A stretch of DNA of 64,000 bases from Sclerodactyla briareus. Lineage: Eukaryota > Echinodermata > Holothuroidea > Dendrochirotida > Sclerodactylidae. Below the pieces are notes generated by a model. That model worked only from the letters and a program-made list of their open reading frames with translations. It was not told where the DNA came from and ran no database searches. Below are positions 59,041 to 64,000 of this stretch, in pieces (within the stretch, counting starts at the first letter, position 1; each line of letters opens with the position of its first letter). The translations under genes and the position numbers were made by a program. The stretch is from contig JAODTK010002888.1 of the NCBI GenBank assembly GCA_026419785.1, forward strand, positions 124,001-188,000. Reading direction: 5' to 3'.

Positions 59041-60116
59041 ACGATTCCGCTGTCTTGCGTCACATTCGTGACCATGGAGAACATCCTCTCGATCTCGACG
59101 ACGGCGTATGCTTGTCGGTGTTGCCATGTCAATAGTGCGTACACTATGCAAATTCATTGAGAGGCTGCACGCCATTGCTGCGGATGTACCACAGAACGCC
59201 CTGATTAGGAAACTGCACTTTCCATGGACCCCCACCCCGAAGACTGGCTCCTCGCTCCAATACACATGGAGGGTGACCTCATACTGAGATTCCAGTATAA
59301 GTTCATTTTCAGTTCCATGTGATTTATAGCCTATTCTACGCGATTCCGTGCAACCTAGGTATGGATTTGAGAATTCGGCCAGGAATCGGTATGGCCCAAC
59401 CTTTTCGTCCTCAAACTTCTCTTTCACGATTCTGGCCGATATTTCGGTCAGTTGGCAACCCTGCTCTCATTGATATAAGAGTTCGTCCTCTTCTTGCTTG
59501 ACTATTTATTAACATGTCACGAGTTCGCGAAGACACAAATGGCAGGCAAAGTAGTGTTTTTTTTTTTGTTTTTTTTTTTGGTGGGCACAACCCATTGCTC
59601 ATCCACGTGTTTTCAATTAAAGGAAGAACAACTGTGATATATATTTATTAAAACATCATACAATGAACAGTGCTTTCAATAGGTAAATTTATTATCGTAC
59701 ATATTGCGTTGTCATTGGCAACTTTTCAATGTATCCAAGCAGTTTTATTCAGCAGGTTAAACATGAGGTTGGCTGATCTCAAGTGGTTTGAGGAGAAAAC
59801 ATTTTACACTCGTTCCCAAGAGTGGCAGGCTTTCCACTATGCACCTCTTCAAAGATCTTTCATTCAAACAACCAGGTTCTATTGGAACTCGTGAAACTTA
59901 CCGAGAAGAATTACACTTTTCTCTCGAAACTGCACTAGGCTGACTTTCCCTCAATGAAAATCATAACCCTGAAACCAGAATACCCTATATATACGTATCC
60001 CCAACCCACATTGGTCAATATATTCCCGACAAACCTCCACAATCATACCTCCCCTAAATTCGGGGAAATCATGGTTTATGGCCCTAATTACGGAGTGCGA
60101 AACGTAGCAAAATCAT
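59041..60116. other. Spacer
   Basis: No supported gene. The longest frame here (58963-59427, -, 154 codons) runs through the tRNA-like fragment and is not recognisable. T runs at 59558-59579. AT-rich sequence after 59600. Confidence 0.35.
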
Positions 60117-60253
60117 CAAATTGGAATCAACCCATCGAAAAAGGAATCAACCCATCGCACAGAAGCAACCGATCGAAAAAAGAATCACCCATCGAAAACA
60201 GATCAAGCCTTCAAATAAAAAATCACCCTTGAAAAAAACGGAATCGCCTATCC
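60117..60253 (+). repeat. Minisatellite AATCAACCCATCGAAAAA
   Basis: About seven units of 18-22 bp: GGAATCAACCCATCGAAAAA with progressive decay to the right. A single extra unit, GGAATCAGCCCATCGATG, lies at 60388-60405. Confidence 0.85.
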
Positions 60254-60340
60254 CAACAATACTCTTACGTCATAAGATACTCCATGACCTCCAACCTTGA
60301 CAAGATTTTCATTGTATTGCCGTGCTCCTTTAAGTGTGAT

Positions 60341-60372
60341 ACACTCAGCGCATTCCTGGTTGCGCTGAGTGT
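60341..60372. repeat. 12-bp perfect hairpin
   Basis: ACACTCAGCGCA (60341-60352) pairs exactly with TGCGCTGAGTGT (60361-60372) around an 8-base loop. Confidence 0.85.
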
Positions 60373-60974
60373 AACAAAGTCATCACGAATGGAATCAGCC
60401 CATCGATGTGAGGACGCACCTCTGGCGTAGTTGATTCCTTGACGGGTGATTTCTTAGATCTGAAGCAAGCTTACATTGGCAGTTTTTTGCCATTTTTTCG
60501 GCTAATACGCACTATTTTTGAGAGAAATGTTGGGATTGTGCGGTCCAGCGAGGCGCTGTTTTGTTTCTTCCCTCTTGCATTCATTTTAAATGTGAATTGG
60601 GCAAATAGTAGTGTTGGTTTAATGGTTAGGGCGATGTAGACGTCTTTAAGGAAATCGAAATGTCCCTCACTATGGTACGGATCACAATCGGCGATAAGGT
60701 TATTTTTGTGTCTCTTTCCTTCTGTATTTGTTCTGGCGAGGCATGGAAGACATGCATGCTCTTAGTAGCGCCTTTCTAATATTGTCTAATTATTGAATCG
60801 GCCTAAGATGACTATCGTCGTGGTGATACTCGTCTTTTTAATCACCTGTTCGGTAGAACTGGTCTTTTAACTATTTATTTAAACCTTTTCCTATAGTGTG
60901 GTCCACTTTGCCACCTGATGTCAGAGAGTTGCTCCTCTTCGCTCCCTCCAGTTATTCTGCAGAGTTGTAAGAAC

Positions 60975-61440
60975 CCTCCGAACACAAAAAACGTTTAACA
61001 AAAACATTTTAAACATGTTTCGCTTTTGTTTCGAAAACATTTTTTGTTGAGTAACAAAAAGGTAGGAAATGTTTTTAGCAGAATGTTTCCAAAACGTTTC
61101 ACAAACTTTTTGAAAACGTTTTGAAACATTTCCAACAATTTCTGAAAGTGTTCTAAGTGGGTTTTGGTGGCAAGAGATCTGCGTCAAAACGGGTGTCACT
61201 TATGTTATGTTTCTCAAAGTATATTATATTATCATTTTGTTTCCCTAGGTTTGCTATAACCTCTAAATTAAAATAAAATTGAAATGTTTCTAAAATATTT
61301 TCCCAAAACATTTTTTTGAAATGGTATGGAACTGTTCCGCCCCCCGTAACATTCATTTTACTACTCACCATAACATATGTCGAACTTATGATAACAACAG
61401 TTTAAAAACGTTCCCTGTTTTGCTGGAAAGACATTTTCTG
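60975..61440. repeat. AAACGTTT/GAAACATTT-rich repeat
   Basis: Many short palindromic words (AAAACGTTTT, GAAACATTT, AAACATGTTTC) recur about every 12-25 bp in both orientations. The region closes with AAAACGTTCCCTGTTTTGCTGG. It looks like a decayed palindromic repeat. No coding. Confidence 0.55.
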
Positions 61441-61673
61441 TCTTTATCCTACTATATTTGATTTGTGTTTTATTGTTCTTCGTTTTTTCTTTACTAGGTG
61501 AACAGCCTCAGGGCTATAATGGAATTTAGTTTCTTTTGTTCACCTGATCCTTTATTTGTTTTATGTTTGTTTGTTTGTGATGTTCCGAATCAAATATATA
61601 AATAATGAAATAATTGCTCTATGAATGAAGTTCTTTGGGGTCCTAAGTCAGTTCTACATGTCAGGTGTTTATC

Positions 61674-61675
<2 letters not shown>

Positions 61676-61746
<71 letters not shown>
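61676..61746 (+). repeat. 71-base poly-A tract
   Basis: Uninterrupted A. It may be the 3' tail of a retroposed sequence whose body lies to the left (61495-61675, including a CAGGGCTATAATGGAATTTA phrase), but no gene or LINE motif is visible there. Exact length is doubtful in any assembly. Confidence 0.8.
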
Positions 61747-61747
<1 letters not shown>

Positions 61748-61825
61748 CAATTTGTAATAATCTGTTGGATCGTTGAATGAAAGTCCGCTATCAGGGAAGT
61801 GGTGACATACCCATTACGCCCATAG

Positions 61826-62816
61826 CATGGGCGGTCACAGGTGGGGGACGGGGACAACTCCCCCCACGTTCAAAAGTGGGGGTATCATAATCGTTTGTCC
61901 CCCCCCCACTTTTCGAACCTTGATAAAAAATAATAAGCACAGCCTGATTTTGTATCACTCTAAACTATTTAATTTTTGTTCTAACCAAACATAATCTCGT
62001 TGAAATTGTCTTAAGTCCACTAATTCCAGGTTGCGTACCCCAAGGTGAAGATCTAGACCCAACTAGAGCCGAAGTGGAAGGATTACCAAGGTTTCATCGG
62101 TTCTCGAAGTCAAATCGAAATAGCAAAAGTGCCTAGTTCATCAAATGTTTCGGCGCAATGGCGTTTTTCTCCAGCGTTGTAAGCTAAATATGCGATTTAT
62201 TTCTCGAATTATTGTTGTTCACTCGAGTGATTTCAGAAGCCTGAGGGCAACTCCCTCCCCCCCCCAATTTTTCTGAATTAAAAATTCGGCGAAAATTCAT
62301 GGAAAATTTGGGCATGAAAACAAAGTGATTTTTCTTTGCAGACTTTTTTCGATAAATGGCTCGGAAACTTGCAATTTTTTTCGCGCGCTCCGTGTGCGCC
62401 GGTAGTTTCCAATGAGTGACTTGTAATTTCGGGTACAAATTTTTCTGCTCCCAATTGGAGTGTCCCGTACGCCTGTGGCTTTTCCCTTCGATCCACCATA
62501 AAAAAACCGTTCGATAGACCCCTCGATCCCACGAACACAGCCCAGAGTGAAAAGGTGTAATAAACATCAAGTGAATAAATCGGTAATCATCTTAGTATGC
62601 CAATGACAACTTTTTTGTCTGTCTTTTACTCAAATCACACATGTAGATGGGTGAAATTGAGCCTGGCAAGTGCGGTCTCCGTCGATCTGGAGGGGTATTA
62701 ACATCTGAAATTTTCTTTGCCGCTCCGCGCCAATTCGTGGTGGCGCTCGCTAGTTGGTCATTCGCGTTCGATATGTCCCCCTCCCCGGCCCTTTTTCGAA
62801 CGCTCCGACGCCCCTG
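61826..62816 (+). mobile_element. hAT-like non-autonomous element, copy 3
   Basis: Ends CATGGGCGGTC and GACGCCCCTG form an imperfect inverted repeat. The flanks are CGCCCATAG (61817-61825) and CGCCATAG (62817-62824), an 8-bp target duplication differing by one extra C. Inside are the family's C/G runs with GGGGGTATCATAATC, a TTTTTTTCGCGCGCTCC block, and near the right end CGCGCCAATTCGTGGTGGCG followed by ATATGTCCCCCTCCCC, as in copy 1. Non-coding. Confidence 0.65.
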
Positions 62817-62824
62817 CGCCATAG

Positions 62825-64000
62825 TGAACACTGTTTCTTTCTGAATTCGGTCAGTCGAGACAAAACATGATATCTCGATGAGTTAGGTGTGGCCTAAGAT
62901 TAGTTTGTTGTTCAGGTTGTTGAAAAAGTGTGTCTAGTTAACCAGTTTTTGTGTGTTGTTTTTTGGTCTATAGACCAAGAGTAATTTTTTTAGGAATAAA
63001 TGGGACATTCAGAAAAATCATTATTTTTGAACCATTTTAGCTTGTTACATGCACAAATCCATTCCATGTGGATCTATGTAGCGTTTACTGATTAGTTCAT
63101 GACATTACACCAAGAAATTACAGGCTCCAGATGGCCTACCATACTGATTAGTTTCATTACCTGTATTTAGGCCGTCCTAATCCATCCAGAAAATAGTACC
63201 TGTTCAACATCCAGGCCAATAGTACCTTGTTAATTATCATATTAACCACACTCTCCCACCTTCACTGCTTGTAGTTTTCAGAATGTATGCAAAGATTACA
63301 GAATGATACAGCAATCAATACACTCGATGACTACTGTATAACCAAGTGAGTCCATACAAAGCTACTGTTTGGTTACTGTCAGAAACCAGTTGGTAGACAC
63401 TTTCGGGAGGAGGTTTCATCCCCCACAGAATTGTAACGTTGGGGACATTCCAAAGATTCCATAAAACGTGTACAGCCCGCTACGGTTGTATAGTTTGTAG
63501 GTTGATAGGTGGATGTATACACTGATCCTAAACGTAAAGGTAAAGTCCAGCCAAAGTATTCAAATGTCATATGATTGTGCATTGAAATCATGCCCTCAAA
63601 CTTTGTTTCATGTTCAGTTCATGTTCGGTTATAAAGTTATGAATTTTAAACATTATTATTTTTTTTTTTTAAATCACTGATGAGTTGGCAGATTTGCAAT
63701 GGCACATATGATGACGTCATATCTAACCATTTTTGAAGAAAAGGTTAGGAAATATTTCTTTACCCTTATAATTGGTAGATATGACATCATAAAAAGGCTG
63801 CCAGTTTGCCCAAATCAGCAAATTATATGAAAACCGAGAAAGCCATATCTTCTCAATTGAACAAGCTCTAAACCTGTGACAAATGATAATTTGAATGATT
63901 TTTTTATTCTCTTCAACATTATAACACCAAGAAGAGTGTTAATAGGCGGAAGTTTCCTTTAAGCGAAGAATAGGATATTAGATAAGAGCCGCGCGAATTC
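62825..64000. other. AT-rich terminal spacer
   Basis: No gene recognised. Includes a poly-T at 63659-63670 and an inverted repeat around 63708-63730 / 63772-63790 (ATGACGTCATATCTAACCA against TGGTAGATATGACATCAT) containing the palindrome TGACGTCA at 63712. Confidence 0.4.

Noticed and set aside
58963-59427. 154-codon open frame on the minus strand as a gene
   Set aside because: It reads through a tRNA-like fragment, shows no domain that I recognise, and has no splice or promoter support.
61676-61746. Poly-A as proof of a processed gene copy
   Set aside because: No exon-like or LINE/SINE body is visible to its left. It could also be a simple-repeat expansion or assembly artefact.

Overview
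The window reads as repeat-dense intergenic or intronic nuclear DNA of an animal. I find no host protein-coding gene that I can defend. Four things point to a marine invertebrate deuterostome, most likely an echinoderm or a related ambulacrarian: many TAGGCCTA/AGGCTAGGC-type words (for example 54100-54400), short SINEs with tRNA-derived heads, decayed non-LTR retrotransposons, and long tandem-repeat elements rich in GACCTTTGACC words. This placement is an inference from texture, not from a marker gene. Many repeats differ from each other by one-base indels, so most open reading frames are short and uninformative.

Layout. 0-7.6 kb: a C-rich, strand-asymmetric block (about 1.27-6.98 kb) lies between about 135-bp inverted repeats (1127-1266 and 6982-7115). 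Outside these is a pair of direct repeats (350-560 and 7385-7640). 8.7-22 kb: several copies of a tandem-core element whose right end is a GATA-type microsatellite followed by a small palindrome. A LINE reverse-transcriptase tail sits at 17.9 kb. 20-28 kb: small inverted-repeat elements, a LINE tail at 24.3 kb, a perfect 18-bp hairpin at 25.5 kb, and a 1.87-kb hAT-like non-autonomous element (25698-27565). 28.9-33 kb: AGGTCA-bearing and CA-tailed repeat families. 33.7-36.2 kb: a 2.5-kb foldback element whose loop carries a second copy of the hAT-like element. 37-39 kb: a G+C-rich palindromic MITE and a tandem duplication of about 630 bp. 42-46 kb: a well-formed SINE, two LINE fragments, minisatellites and hairpins. 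48.5-50.2 kb: a ten-unit array in which nine units keep a perfect DR1 nuclear-receptor site. 50.5-54 kb: a SINE, two LINE 3' ends, and a 1.3-kb foldback element built of minisatellite arms that lies directly against one of the LINEs. 55.6-63 kb: two more AGGTCA-rich families and two more hAT-like copies, one of them interrupted by a further MITE.

How it fits together. This is a nest of mobile elements inserted in and beside one another (LINE/foldback, foldback/hAT, hAT/MITE). The main theme is that three unrelated-looking repeat families carry direct repeats of the nuclear-receptor half-site AGGTCA at spacings 1, 3, 4 and 5. Another is that two foldback elements have arms built from short tandem motifs. 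Nothing here looks like an operon, CRISPR array or rRNA gene.
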